Shown: piece after piece, positions 45,649 to 54,204 of the stretch
Position numbering within the stretch: the stretch's first letter is position 1
Layout: every line of letters starts with the position of its first letter
NCBI RefSeq assembly: GCF_030676415.1
Contig: NZ_JAUUTW010000005.1
Span: forward strand, 158,526 to 222,525
DNA from: Peribacillus frigoritolerans
GTDB lineage: Bacteria; Bacillota; Bacilli; Bacillales; DSM-1321
DNA: 64,000 bases
Direction of reading: 5' to 3'
Notes under the pieces: generated by a model
Seen by the model: only the letters and a program-made list of their open reading frames with translations
The model's database searches: none
What the model was told of the DNA's origin: nothing
Position numbers and translations under genes: made by a program

Positions 45649-45944
45649 CAGACTGCAGACAAACTCGAAGAAAACCGAGTTTGTCTGCAGTTTTTTATTT
45701 AAAAAAGTTTCAGCTAGTTTTCAGAAATCCGCTCCCTTTCCGCCGACTGGCTGCCAAGCCGCATCAAAGCAAGTGTCTGTGGGGTCTCGGTTAGCCAGTT
45801 ATGCAGGAGTGTCGCAAATTTCTTCAATCCAGTGAGGTTTCATCCCATATAGAAACGTGAAAATTCATGAAAGATAACCAAGTCTTCTTTTAGAATCATG
45901 GTTTGGGATTAGACCATTCCGAATCTCCTTTTTTCAACAAACTA
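45649..45944 (+). mobile_element. Element C: diverged 296-bp terminator-inserted element
   Basis: Begins CAGACTGCAGACAAACTCG, the same terminus as elements A and D, and ends CAACAAACTA. The left end forms a 15-bp stem (45653-45690) whose closing pairs CTGCAG/CTGCAG replace the CTGTAG/CTACAG of the consensus, a compensatory change. The inside is a different, diverged subfamily (GCTCCCTTTCCGCCGACTGG; GGGGTCTCGGTTAGCC; GCAGGAGTGTCGCAAATTTC) with only patchy similarity to A and B. No coding capacity. Flanked by two copies of the ohrA/ohrR terminator. Confidence 0.75.
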
Positions 45945-45969
45945 AGATCCATGGGGTTACCAAGCGTCT
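45945..45969. terminator. ohrA/ohrR terminator hairpin, right copy (decayed)
   Basis: Same loop GGTTA and right arm CCAAGCGTCT as the left copy, but the left arm reads AGATCCATGG, three substitutions that disrupt pairing. It lies five bases beyond the ohrR stop. Confidence 0.75.
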
Positions 45970-45974
45970 CTTTG

Positions 45975-46412
45975 CTAAAATTTCTGTAAGGTTTTCAATA
46001 GTTGGAGCAGCGAAGCTTTTAAATCCTCAACCACCTTCTTATCATCACCCGACATAGCTGAAATGCGATCGGGAATGAAACAGGCCTCTTCCTGTAACCC
46101 AAGTCCCTTTTCCGTCAACTTAATCATGACAGACCGTTCATCTTCAGTCGAACGTTCACGGACAATCAAGCCATTCTGCTCCATTCGTTTCAACATGGGG
46201 GTAAGCGTTCCTGAGTCGAGGGCAAGGAGCTCCCCTAGTTTTTTTACTGTAAGTGTATCCTGTTCCCATAATAGAAGAAGAACCAGATATTGAGGATATG
46301 TCACTTCGAGTTTATCAAGCAGCGGTTTATATTTCTTCGTCATTTCCCTTGAACTTGCATAAAGCAGGAAACATAATTGGTCTTCCAGTACTTTTTCTAT
46401 TTTACTTTGCAT
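45975..46412 (-). CDS. ohrR: Organic hydroperoxide sensor-repressor OhrR
   Basis: 145-aa MarR-family repressor. The redox-sensing cysteine is in LEDQLCFLLYASSREMTKKY, and the winged helix has LGELLALDSGTLTPMLKRME and VRERSTEDERSVMIKLTEKG. Organic peroxides oxidise the cysteine and release the ohrA operator. Convergent with ohrA. The second of two adjacent ATGs is chosen for spacing from GGTG. Confidence 0.94.
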   Translation of the reverse strand: MQSKIEKVLEDQLCFLLYASSREMTKKYKPLLDKLEVTYPQYLVLLLLWEQDTLTVKKLGELLALDSGTLTPMLKRMEQNGLIVRERSTEDERSVMIKLTEKGLGLQEEACFIPDRISAMSGDDKKVVEDLKASLLQLLKTLQKF

Positions 46413-46530
46413 CATATCACCAGCTAATAGTAGTCCATCCGATATGAAAGCATATCGAACTTATCTTTAATATAATCGTTATACTTTATAAAATAAAGGA
46501 ATATCAGCAAGGAATGGTCTTCCTGAACAG

Positions 46531-46568
46531 AAAAAGGGAGCCAGCCCTCTAAAACTTAAACTGCTCCC
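46531..46568 (-). terminator. Terminator after yqkE
   Basis: On the minus strand GGGAGCAG and CTGGCTCCC pair around a long loop and are followed by five T. Confidence 0.65.
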
Positions 46569-46574
46569 TGTTCT

Positions 46575-46835
46575 TCATTTATAGTTCTTCCAGTTCAGAT
46601 TGCTTTCACCCAATAGTTCTTCGAATGATTTATTCTTCTCCCGCCGCTTTCTTTCTTCGCGTTTTTTTTCTTCTTCCGCTGCCCTTTTCTCTTGTTCAGC
46701 CTCATTAAGTTCTTTTTGCTTTTGACGAAGCTGGGACATGATATCTTGATTGATCATATCACCAAGTTTCAATGAAGATGAATCTTTATCTTGGTTTTTG
46801 CTTTGGTTTTGATTTCGCGGCTGTTTCTTTTTCAT
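46575..46835 (-). CDS. yqkE: YqkE family protein (DUF3886)
   Basis: 86 aa, extremely charged: LKLGDMINQDIMSQLRQKQK followed by a long Glu/Lys/Arg single helix (about 40-70), ending SFEELLGESNLNWKNYK. This fits B. subtilis YqkE, between ohr-type genes and yqkD. Function unknown. AGGAGG precedes the ATG at a good distance; monocistronic. Confidence 0.85.
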   Translation of the reverse strand: MKKKQPRNQNQSKNQDKDSSSLKLGDMINQDIMSQLRQKQKELNEAEQEKRAAEEEKKREERKRREKNKSFEELLGESNLNWKNYK

Positions 46836-46965
46836 CCTTAAAACCTCCTGGCCATTTATGAAGTTATTATATCACGACTGCCGTTTTCCTCGTCATGGTT
46901 TTCAAACAGTGTTTTCCCATTTTCCTCATGGTAAAATAAAGGAAATCAACCGAGGAGGATCTCTC

Positions 46966-47865
46966 ATGAAGAAATGGTGGCTTACACTGGCCGGAATCCT
47001 AACGTATATCATCGGCGTCGGCATTTATTTTTCCAATCGGATCATGTATATGAAAAAGAAGGAAGATGATTTTATCCAGAATCGTGAAATCATGGCTAAA
47101 CGCCTGATCAGGGAGGATTTTGATAATCTTCCTAAAACGGAAATTTGGGTATCGTCACCATCCGGATATTCCTTGAAATGCTTGTTTATCGAGCCGCACG
47201 ACACCAATAAGTGGGTGGTCATTTCTCATGGTGTGACGGAGAACAAAGTCAATTCGATTAAGTACATGAATATTTTTCTTAAGCGGGGCTTCAATGCCAT
47301 CATTTATGACCATCGCCGGCATGGGGATTCCGGGGGCAAGACGAGCAGTTACGGACATTATGAAAAATTCGACCTGAAGGCTGTAATCGATGAATTGAAA
47401 AGACGTAAAGGTCCCGATCTTCATATTGGCATCCATGGAGAATCCATGGGGGCCGTAACCCTGCTTTTATATGCCGGAATGCTTGAAGATGGTGCGGATT
47501 TTTACATTGCCGACTGTCCATTTTCAAATTTCGAGGATCAGATCAAACACCAGCTCAAGCATGAAGTCCCATTTCCTTCTTGGACCGTGTTTCCGCTTGG
47601 GCGTACGTTCATCAAACTCCGTGACGGATATTGGACCAATGAAGTGTCCCCAATCGATTATATGAAAAATATCCGAAACCCCGTGCTCTTCATCCATAGT
47701 GAAAATGACAGTTTCATCCCCGCTTCCATGACAGCGGAATTATATGCAGCAAAAGAGGGCCCAAAGCAGCTTTACATCGCTAAAAAAGGGGCCCACGCTC
47801 AATCTTATAATGAAAATCCAAAAGAATATGAAGATCAAATCGATCAGTTTCTAAAACTTGTCTGA
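46966..47865 (+). CDS. yqkD: Membrane-anchored alpha/beta hydrolase YqkD
   Basis: 299 aa with an N-terminal membrane anchor (about 5-24), then an alpha/beta hydrolase fold: oxyanion strand VVISHGVTENK, YDHRRHGDSGG, nucleophile serine in GIHGESMGAVTLL, Asp in LFIHSENDSFIP, and His in KKGAHAQSY. Substrate unknown; esterase or peptidase-like. ATG 46966 chosen for the GAGGAGG before it. Matches B. subtilis YqkD by order and size. Confidence 0.9.
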   Translation: MKKWWLTLAGILTYIIGVGIYFSNRIMYMKKKEDDFIQNREIMAKRLIREDFDNLPKTEIWVSSPSGYSLKCLFIEPHDTNKWVVISHGVTENKVNSIKYMNIFLKRGFNAIIYDHRRHGDSGGKTSSYGHYEKFDLKAVIDELKRRKGPDLHIGIHGESMGAVTLLLYAGMLEDGADFYIADCPFSNFEDQIKHQLKHEVPFPSWTVFPLGRTFIKLRDGYWTNEVSPIDYMKNIRNPVLFIHSENDSFIPASMTAELYAAKEGPKQLYIAKKGAHAQSYNENPKEYEDQIDQFLKLV

Positions 47866-47870
47866 GAAGA

Positions 47871-47900
47871 AAAGAGAGGGTATCCAAGATCCCCTCTTTG
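47871..47900. terminator. Terminator between yqkD and yqkB
   Basis: AAAGAGAGGG and CCCCTCTTT pair around a short loop; TTTT follows within a few bases. Confidence 0.65.
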
Positions 47901-47907
47901 CTTTTAG

Positions 47908-48231
47908 TCAGATTTTATTAAAAAAGCTCATCCTCGGATTTAAGATTTGATTCGGACTTTTCAATTGAAAGCTGTTCGCTTCCGGAACAAAGTCTATTTT
48001 CATGACTTCATCAAGAAAAATCATTTTTGATTTCTCCACATATAGAGGAATCCCGTTTGTTTCCACTTTTTCGGTACCTTCTTCAGGTTCGTTGACCCAC
48101 CATAGCGCGGTCACACCACTTACCACGCAGCCACAGCCATCAGTATCATATTTCAACTGTAAATACCCTTCTTGTCCCTGTATCTTACCCGCTATTTTCT
48201 CAGCCGCTGTTTCCGTCCATTCAATATACAT
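47908..48231 (-). CDS. yqkB: HesB/IscA-like protein YqkB
   Basis: 107 aa with an iron-sulfur biogenesis (HesB) fold: MYIEWTETAAEKIAGKIQGQ, DTDGCGCVVSGVTALWWVNE, and a C-terminal FVPEANSFQLKSPNQILNPR. Unlike true A-type carriers it lacks the paired C-terminal CxC, so iron-sulfur carriage is unproven. ATG 48231 preceded by GGGAGG. Confidence 0.88.
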   Translation of the reverse strand: MYIEWTETAAEKIAGKIQGQEGYLQLKYDTDGCGCVVSGVTALWWVNEPEEGTEKVETNGIPLYVEKSKMIFLDEVMKIDFVPEANSFQLKSPNQILNPRMSFFNKI

Positions 48232-48420
48232 GATTACATCCTCCCGGTGTCTTTGCATTCCCCCATTATAAACGATAAAAACGCTTCTGTTAAAGAAACT
48301 GCCTGCTTCCTTTTGCAAGATCAGCCCACACGATAATCACTTTTTTCATTGACGTGCTAGCAGATGCCGATTCTCTTACGCCCCGTGATTCCTTTCATCA
48401 CGATGCCGTTTTTAAAATGA

Positions 48421-48446
48421 AAGGCTGTACCTTGGGAACAGCCCTT
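48421..48446 (-). terminator. Terminator after yqjX
   Basis: On the minus strand GGGCTGTTCCC, AAGG and TACAGCC form a short stem (GGCTGT/ACAGCC); only a modest T tract follows. Confidence 0.5.
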
Positions 48447-48453
48447 CCGCCCA

Positions 48454-48786
48454 TCATTCCATTATCCTTACATCTGCTATATCGGAAAGCCTGATATAGT
48501 GAGCCTGCTGAAACCGATCAACGATATGAAGCTTTTGGGTGAGCTCATTATAATAATGGATCCTGCCGATTAACAGCTGATACCGGTTTCCTTCATAATG
48601 AGCAATCGTGACATCCTTTCTTTCCTCCATCGCTTCCCCCATTACCGCATTCATTTCTTCCAGTTGCTGCTCATCCAAGATGCGCTTCGTTTCATAGCCA
48701 TCCTCCCCCACCCAATCCCGAAGCATCTTCACATGCTCCGGCAACATCATCGATGTCCATTTGATACGGCCGCGATCACGAATCAT
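48454..48786 (-). CDS. yqjX: YolD-like protein YqjX
   Basis: 110-aa YolD-family protein: MIRDRGRIKWTSMMLPEHVK and YYNELTQKLHIVDRFQQAHY. In Bacillus such genes follow a Y-family polymerase and share its SOS control; they are thought to modulate the polymerase. ATG 48786 set by GGGAGGG. 26 nt after uvrX in the same direction, so likely one operon. Confidence 0.9.
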   Translation of the reverse strand: MIRDRGRIKWTSMMLPEHVKMLRDWVGEDGYETKRILDEQQLEEMNAVMGEAMEERKDVTIAHYEGNRYQLLIGRIHYYNELTQKLHIVDRFQQAHYIRLSDIADVRIME

Positions 48787-48812
48787 TCTTTTCCCTCCCT
48801 TCAAAGTCAGCC

Positions 48813-50072
48813 TTACGCCTTATGCCCACCAAGCAGCTTGCTTCGGTAAACGGCTGTACCTGCTTCTGTATACGAAACTGCACGCAATAACGATTTGGCT
48901 CCATATTTGTGGCGGATTCGATCAACCGTGTAACTCAATTCCCGCTTCTTCCAGCGCGAAGCATCGAATAAAGTCAGCTGCATTTCGTTATCATCCACAA
49001 TATTCGAGAGTCTGACCTCTATGCTCCGAACCGTTTTTTGCTTATAGTTCCCATGAAAAAGCTCCAGGCAAACTTTATATAACTCCATCGTAATGTTGGT
49101 CGGTTCGCTAATCGAACGCGAACGATGGAAACCTCCGCCAAACTCATCCTTGCTGTAACCAATGCTTAGGCTCACCGTCCTCCCTGCCTTGCGATGGGTG
49201 CGTGCCCTTCTTCCAACTTCTTCGCAAATTTCCAGCATGACCTGCTTTACCTCATGCTCCTCCTTATAATCCCGCAGCAGGATTTGACTTTTGCCGAAGC
49301 TCACCTGCCCTTCGATGATCGCTGCCCCCATATCGGATAAATCTATTCCCCACGCATGGTGGTAAAGCTGATTGCCCATGATCCCAAACTTCGCTTCAAG
49401 TAATTCAAGATCATAATTGGCAAGCTGCCCAACCGTAAATATTCCCATTCCATGAAGGGTTTTTTCCACACGCCTGCCAATCCCCCACATTTCATGAAGC
49501 GGGGAAATCGGCCAAAGTTTGCTTGGCACATCCTCATACTTCCATTCTGCAATCCCTTTATGTTTGGCCTCCAAATCAAGGCAAAGTTTTGCCATAAGCA
49601 TGTTCGGTCCAATTCCAATGGCACAGGGGAGCTGTAATTCCCGTTCGATTTCATCCTTTATCTTTTCAGCTATCATCCGGGCATCTCCCCATAAAGAAGC
49701 GGCACCATCGACTTTCACAAAACTTTCGTCCACACTATATACGTGAATCGCTTCTTTGGGGACATAACGGTTGAACAAGCGGGTGATTTCCGTCGAAACC
49801 CTTAAATAGGTCGCCATTTTAGGTTCAACGACGACAACCCTCGGATCATTCGGGATCTCAAACATCCGCGAACCTGTCTTGATGCCAAATTCCTTCTTCA
49901 TTTTTGGAGAAGCCGCGAGCACAATGCTCCCTGTCCTCTTCAAATCACCAACCACCGCCAGATAACAATCAAGCGGGTCCAGACCAAGCATGACCGCTGA
50001 ACAGCTTGCATAAAAACTTTTCATATCGATACACATAATTGATTGTTTCGGCATCGTCCCATAATCCATCAT
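48813..50072 (-). CDS. uvrX: Y-family DNA polymerase UvrX/YqjW
   Basis: 419-aa UmuC-type translesion polymerase. Catalytic motifs: MCIDMKSFYASCSAVMLGLD (first metal Asp) and HVYSVDESFVKVDG (second Asp and Glu), palm and little-finger regions follow (CAIGIGPNMLMAKLCLDLEA; MWGIGRRVEKTLHGMGIFTV). A C-terminal QLTLFD stretch is a plausible beta-clamp motif. Controlled by two LexA boxes upstream. B. subtilis YqjW (PolY2) is the counterpart. Confidence 0.93.
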   Translation of the reverse strand: MMDYGTMPKQSIMCIDMKSFYASCSAVMLGLDPLDCYLAVVGDLKRTGSIVLAASPKMKKEFGIKTGSRMFEIPNDPRVVVVEPKMATYLRVSTEITRLFNRYVPKEAIHVYSVDESFVKVDGAASLWGDARMIAEKIKDEIERELQLPCAIGIGPNMLMAKLCLDLEAKHKGIAEWKYEDVPSKLWPISPLHEMWGIGRRVEKTLHGMGIFTVGQLANYDLELLEAKFGIMGNQLYHHAWGIDLSDMGAAIIEGQVSFGKSQILLRDYKEEHEVKQVMLEICEEVGRRARTHRKAGRTVSLSIGYSKDEFGGGFHRSRSISEPTNITMELYKVCLELFHGNYKQKTVRSIEVRLSNIVDDNEMQLTLFDASRWKKRELSYTVDRIRHKYGAKSLLRAVSYTEAGTAVYRSKLLGGHKA

Positions 50073-50087
50073 TTCTTCACCCTAACA

Positions 50088-50140
50088 AGAATATACGTTC
50101 GCTTTTATTATATTCATAACTTTAACCGAATATACGTTCT
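50088..50140 (-). promoter_or_regulatory. Paired LexA (SOS) boxes and promoter of uvrX
   Basis: Two 14-bp sites, AGAATATACGTTCG at 50088 and CGAATATACGTTCT at 50127, each a near match to CGAACRNRYGTTYC, flank a TATAAT on the minus strand (50107-50112). LexA binding at both would close the promoter. Confidence 0.85.
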
Positions 50141-50414
50141 TATTCAATGGAAGTTTTCATACAAATTTCTACTTTTTATTGTAATTTCCTTGAAAAATAT
50201 AAAGGATACTAAAAATGGATTAAATACCATATTTAAACTACTTATCCAAATAGTTTTTTTAAAAAGAATCAATTGGTAGCTTGAATAATTTTTAATGGAT
50301 CAATATACTCAGTTTTTTAAAATTCCCCACCCCTTTTCAACAGTCTTTCGTCTATTTAATTTTAGTCTTATTACTCATTTTTTGTAATGAAACTGTAACC
50401 GAAATTATGTCTAA
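50141..50414. other. Intergenic region between uvrX and the NlpC/P60 gene
   Basis: About 270 AT-rich bases with no frame, hairpin or repeat that I can support. Confidence 0.5.
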
Positions 50415-50442
50415 TTGTCATAATGGTATTGTAGGATAATAT
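50415..50442 (+). promoter_or_regulatory. Putative promoter of the NlpC/P60 gene
   Basis: TTGTCA, 16 nt, TAATAT, about 44 nt upstream of the start; a (GATA)-like run follows. Confidence 0.45.
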
Positions 50443-50485
50443 TGTTAAGAATAATAGAGAGATAGATAGAGAGGAAATGAAAATT

Positions 50486-51145
50486 ATGAAGAAATGGATC
50501 GCTTCAGCTGCTGTTGCATCTGCCATGATGCTAACCCCACTGCAAGCCTTTGCCAATATTGGAGACCAAACCCTCAGACCCGGAATGACACATAGTGATG
50601 TCAAACAACTACAACAACTTTTAAAAACCAAAGGTTATTTCACATATTCAGGTTCACTGACTACATATTATGGTACCTATTCTGTATCCGCAGTAAAAAA
50701 ATTCCAAAAAGCCAAAGGGTTAACTGTCGACGGTATTGCCGGCCGAGGCACATTTAATGCGCTTGGTGTTTATAATGTCAATAATACAAGCTTGATCAGC
50801 TATGCAAAAACCTTAATAGGCAAACCCTACAAATGGGGCGGTACAACACCAACTGGATTCGACTGCTCAGGCTTCGTCTATTACGTATTCCAGAAATCAC
50901 AAGGAATTACCTTACCGCGTACAACATCCTTACTCTATTCCAATACGGGTTTAAGAGTATCTTCACCATCTAAAGGTGATCTTGTATTCTTTGATACTTC
51001 TTCCGGAAGAACAGGAGTATCCCATGTTGGGATCTATATCGGAAATGGTCAATTCATTAGTGCTACGTCTTCTAAAGGAATAACCATCACGGATATGGAT
51101 AATCCTTATTGGAAACCAAAATATTTAGGTGCGAAAACTTTATAA
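50486..51145 (+). CDS. Secreted peptidoglycan hydrolase (PG-binding + NlpC/P60)
   Basis: 219 aa. Signal peptide to about 23 (LTPLQAFA). Residues 28-93 are a PG_binding_1 domain (MTHSDVKQLQQLLKTKGYFT; AVKKFQKAKGLTVDGIAGRG). Residues 100-219 are an NlpC/P60 cysteine peptidase with Cys127 (GFDCSGFVYYVF), His180 (VSHVGIYIGNG) and a polar third residue further on. Probably a D,L-endopeptidase cutting gamma-D-Glu-DAP bonds in the wall. I set the start at the second ATG because GAGGA is too close to the first (50477). Confidence 0.9.
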   Translation: MKKWIASAAVASAMMLTPLQAFANIGDQTLRPGMTHSDVKQLQQLLKTKGYFTYSGSLTTYYGTYSVSAVKKFQKAKGLTVDGIAGRGTFNALGVYNVNNTSLISYAKTLIGKPYKWGGTTPTGFDCSGFVYYVFQKSQGITLPRTTSLLYSNTGLRVSSPSKGDLVFFDTSSGRTGVSHVGIYIGNGQFISATSSKGITITDMDNPYWKPKYLGAKTL

Positions 51146-51185
51146 AATCCAGGACATGAGCTCATCCTTGTGAGCGAAATCCCAT

Positions 51186-51230
51186 TAAAAAAACCGGACA
51201 GAATTCAAAGTGATTCAGTCCGGTTTTTTT
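51186..51230. terminator. Bidirectional terminator after the NlpC/P60 gene
   Basis: AAAAAACCGGAC and GTCCGGTTTTTT pair; an inner GAATTC/GATTCA partly extends the stem. Confidence 0.85.
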
Positions 51231-51750
51231 ATTTTATATATAATATTTCATCCGTCAAATCCTCGACTGTAACCATGAATGAAGAGTCCAAGTTGGAACG
51301 ATTCATCATTTCGATATTATAAACATGCTCTGAGGGTAAATGGACGACATCGAGAACCATGAATCGCTGACTTTCCGCTTTGCTGACATGATTGAGGGCA
51401 GCAGTGACCGCCCTTTGTTCCGCTAAGCTTTTTTCATCCGTCAAAACAAGAATCAATTCCGCTTCCGCTTTCCCAGGAAATGATTTCTTCACCCCGCCCC
51501 GGTGCCATGGTTTCACTTTCATCCCGATTTCCAGGTCGGAATAATCGAGGTCATTACCATGTTGATCTTGAATATATGTATCATCGGTCACCATATAGTA
51601 CGTCCCTTTAATCAAAATCCTTTTATCGTCAAGATCCGTAATGAAACCTTCTTCCCCCTTATCAATGGATTCATCCATGTTCCAATCAGAGGATTGACAG
51701 CTACCAAGAATGAAGGCAACGAATATATAAAGGTTTACAATCATCTTCAT
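51229..51750 (-). CDS. Lipoprotein with DUF3221 domain
   Basis: 173 aa. Signal peptide with lipobox FILGSC (Cys near residue 18), so membrane-anchored outside the cell. Residues 35-105 fit DUF3221 (GFITDLDDKRILIKGTYYMV; GMKVKPWHRGGVKKSFPGKA). The C-terminal part (RFMVLDVVHLPSEHVYNIEM) is unassigned. GGAGGG before ATG 51750. Function unknown; YobA-like proteins are relatives. Confidence 0.8.
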   Translation of the reverse strand: MKMIVNLYIFVAFILGSCQSSDWNMDESIDKGEEGFITDLDDKRILIKGTYYMVTDDTYIQDQHGNDLDYSDLEIGMKVKPWHRGGVKKSFPGKAEAELILVLTDEKSLAEQRAVTAALNHVSKAESQRFMVLDVVHLPSEHVYNIEMMNRSNLDSSFMVTVEDLTDEILYIK

Positions 51751-51823
51751 GAAAATCCCTCCTAATAGAATAGACGGTTTCCCCATGAAATAGTTACCAA
51801 TCCAAATGAAAACTTCTGTTATT

Positions 51824-51857
51824 TCAAAAAAAGGGGAATGTCATCGACATTCCCCTT
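51824..51857 (-). terminator. Terminator after yqjQ
   Basis: AAGGGGAATGTC and GACATTCCCCTT pair perfectly around ATC; the minus strand then has seven T. Confidence 0.9.
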
Positions 51858-51906
51858 CACCTATTATTAGAGCATCTTTCGCCTTGTCCGGTATCGAAAA
51901 TCTAGC

Positions 51907-52698
51907 CTACTTTTTAAAAAATGCTTTTTTTCCTAATGTTTCGGTGACCTTTGGAAACATGTTATACCATTTCCCAGCTAAATTCATCCAGCCAGGGAGA
52001 TTGATTTCCCTCTTATTGGTCAGCATCGCCGCTACGATTTTAGCAGCGACATCTTCAGGCTTAAGCATGAATTTTTCAACATTCTTTAAGTATGTACCTG
52101 ATTCATCTGCAATGTTAAAGAAATTCGTTTCTATGGGGCCAGGATTGACGGTGGTCACAAAAACATGATCTTCCATCAACTCGAGCCGAAGTGCGTTTGA
52201 ATAGCCTAGAACTGCGAACTTGGTCGAAGAGTACAATGTTGATTTAGGAGTGGCGATTTTACCGGCCTGTGAAGCGATATTGATGATATGCCCCGATTTT
52301 CTCCTCTTCATATACGGAAGAACCAGCTTTGTGCAGGCCATTAATCCAATGACGTTGACAGCAAACATTGCTTTCGTTTCATTTAATTCCGTATCCTGCG
52401 CTTCTTTAAACGTGCCGAAACCAGCATTGTTGACCAATACATCCACTTCACCTATTTGCGCATGGATGTCATTAAACACATTTGTCACCTGATCAGTGTC
52501 TGCAACATCAAGCTTATAGGCATATGCATCAATCCCATATTGGGTGATCAGTTCATTCTTTAGCTGTAGTAATTTATCCATGCTTCTGGCCAAGAGGACG
52601 AGACGCCCCCCCTGCTTTGCACTTTGAATGGCAACTTCCTTGCCAACCCCTCCGGAAGCACCGGTAATAACAATGACTTTGCCTTGCAACTTATTCAA
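51907..52698 (-). CDS. yqjQ: Short-chain dehydrogenase YqjQ
   Basis: 263-aa NAD(P)-dependent SDR. Cofactor motif TGASGGVG near residue 12, VLVNNAGFGTF, and catalytic Ser/Tyr/Lys (INIASQAG; YSSTKFAVL). C-terminal SDR extension FPKVTETLGKKAFFKK. The start is TTG 52698, set by AGGAGG nine bases upstream; an in-frame ATG eight codons earlier overlaps that site. Follows yqjP by 23 nt; substrate unknown. Confidence 0.88.
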   Translation of the reverse strand: MNKLQGKVIVITGASGGVGKEVAIQSAKQGGRLVLLARSMDKLLQLKNELITQYGIDAYAYKLDVADTDQVTNVFNDIHAQIGEVDVLVNNAGFGTFKEAQDTELNETKAMFAVNVIGLMACTKLVLPYMKRRKSGHIINIASQAGKIATPKSTLYSSTKFAVLGYSNALRLELMEDHVFVTTVNPGPIETNFFNIADESGTYLKNVEKFMLKPEDVAAKIVAAMLTNKREINLPGWMNLAGKWYNMFPKVTETLGKKAFFKK

Positions 52699-52721
52699 AA
52701 AAGTGAGCCTCCTTGCGAACA

Positions 52722-53690
52722 TTAAGCGATTGAATACAGAATGACCCCTGATCGGATTTCTGTTTCGACTTCACCCAAGTCTTCTAAATAGTCCAGCTGA
52801 CCGACCGTTTCCGAAAGTGTCAGGCCCACTTCCTGAAGGTATACTTTCGGAAACAGCTGCTGACACACTTCAAAGGCCGATAAAGGCTTATCTTGAAGCA
52901 TGCTTTTCACCTGCATGGCACGGTTATGCTGCCGCTCGAATCTATATTGAATCAAGTCGGCAACCGCATCTCCTTCCACTTCAGATCCATGTCCGGAGTA
53001 AACAGTGGATATGGAAAAATCCAATAATTTCTGAAGTGATGCATTATATTGCAGTAACGGACGAGGCCTCATGCCTCCGGGAAGTAAAGGTGGTTCCATT
53101 AATGGATTAGGTGAAATCTTGGCAAGCAAATGATCGCCGGCGATCATGACCCCGTCACTTTCCCGGTAAAAGGATAAATGGCTTTGCGCATGCCCTGGAG
53201 TCTCGATCACTTTCCAGCCTGGAAGACCAGGGAGTTCATCCCCCTCAGCCAAATATCCATGCAGCTTCCGTTCACTAAGGAAACTGATTTCGTCGCGGTT
53301 ATGGATCAGTTTATTTTTCAACTCTTCTGCCACTCCGAACTTTGTGGCATAATCAAGGAAAAAACGATTATGGGTTTCAAGAAATTCATCACTGATAGTC
53401 AGCCAGCGCTGATTGTTTTTGTGTCCATAAACCGGGATTTCCTTTTCAAAGAAATCGAGTGCACCAGCATGATCAGGATGATGATGGGTTAAAATGATTT
53501 GTTCGATATCAGTCAGTTTCAGACCCAACTCCCCAAGCCCGTTAGTCAAGGCTTCCTTTGATCGTTTTGTTTTCACTCCAGTATCGATTAACGTTAAAGC
53601 ATCCCCTTTAACTACATAAACATTCACATCACCCACTGCAAACGGCGTGGGCAAAGCAATTTTTGCAATATCTCCATTCCAATTCGCCAT
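52722..53690 (-). CDS. yqjP: Metallo-beta-lactamase fold hydrolase YqjP
   Basis: 322 aa. Metal-binding THHHPDHAG at 68-76, further His in ETPGHAQSHLSF, Asp in VMIAGDHLLAK, and His in YSGHGSEVEGD; the C-terminal winged-helix-like region (AFEVCQQLFPKVYLQEVGLT) is shared with LACTB2-type proteins. Probably a thioester or nucleotide hydrolase; activity not known. ATG 53690 with AAGGTGG upstream. Operon yqjP-yqjQ. Confidence 0.88.
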   Translation of the reverse strand: MANWNGDIAKIALPTPFAVGDVNVYVVKGDALTLIDTGVKTKRSKEALTNGLGELGLKLTDIEQIILTHHHPDHAGALDFFEKEIPVYGHKNNQRWLTISDEFLETHNRFFLDYATKFGVAEELKNKLIHNRDEISFLSERKLHGYLAEGDELPGLPGWKVIETPGHAQSHLSFYRESDGVMIAGDHLLAKISPNPLMEPPLLPGGMRPRPLLQYNASLQKLLDFSISTVYSGHGSEVEGDAVADLIQYRFERQHNRAMQVKSMLQDKPLSAFEVCQQLFPKVYLQEVGLTLSETVGQLDYLEDLGEVETEIRSGVILYSIA

Positions 53691-53858
53691 AATCTTTTCC
53701 ACCTTAGAAAATTATATTTATATAAATCTTTTTATACGCTAAACAGGATTCTAAGTACACTTATCATGTATAATTACCATTTTACATGTATTTTTAATTA
53801 CTGTCATTATTTTCACATAATTCATGTCTATTTTTTGTCGTCCATGCATATATTATCA

Positions 53859-53888
53859 TTGACAGAGTGCTAATATATCCTTCATAAT
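53859..53888 (+). promoter_or_regulatory. Putative sigma A promoter of the proI T-box transcript
   Basis: TTGACA, 18 nt and CATAAT just upstream of the T-box leader. Confidence 0.6.
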
Positions 53889-53895
53889 CACAAGT

Positions 53896-54157
53896 AATTA
53901 AAGACGGCATGGCTTTGATTAAGGCCAAGTAAATTATTGATGGCGTAAAGAGAGTGAAGCTCGGAATGTGCTGAAAGGCTTCATCGCCCCCTCATTATTG
54001 AACCTACCTTATGAGCCTTCAGGAAAACCTGACGTAATTCCCGCGTTAGAGGATTCAAGTGCAGCTTTTCTGTTTATTTATTATGGAAAAGTTGAACAAA
54101 GGTGGTACCACGGAAGCTAGACCTTTCGTCCTTTATTGGATGAGGGGTCTTTTTGTT
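53896..54157 (+). promoter_or_regulatory. T-box leader (proline specifier) of proI
   Basis: The conserved T-box block AAAGGTGGTACCACGGAAGC lies at 54098-54117. Stem I spans about 53905-54065; its specifier region reads GAACCTACC, so the specifier codon is CCT (54003-54005) for proline, followed by the usual A. The terminator AGACCTTTCGTCC/GGATGAGGGGTCT with five T follows. Uncharged tRNA-Pro should favour antitermination. Confidence 0.92.
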
Positions 54158-54204
54158 TTTCAAAAATAAGGCCGAAAATTTAAAAGGAAAAAGGAGCGGG
54201 AAAT

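Noticed and set aside
23394..45944. CRISPR or other regular array
   Set aside because: The short repeats are dispersed single copies about 300 bp long, with no spacers or periodicity.
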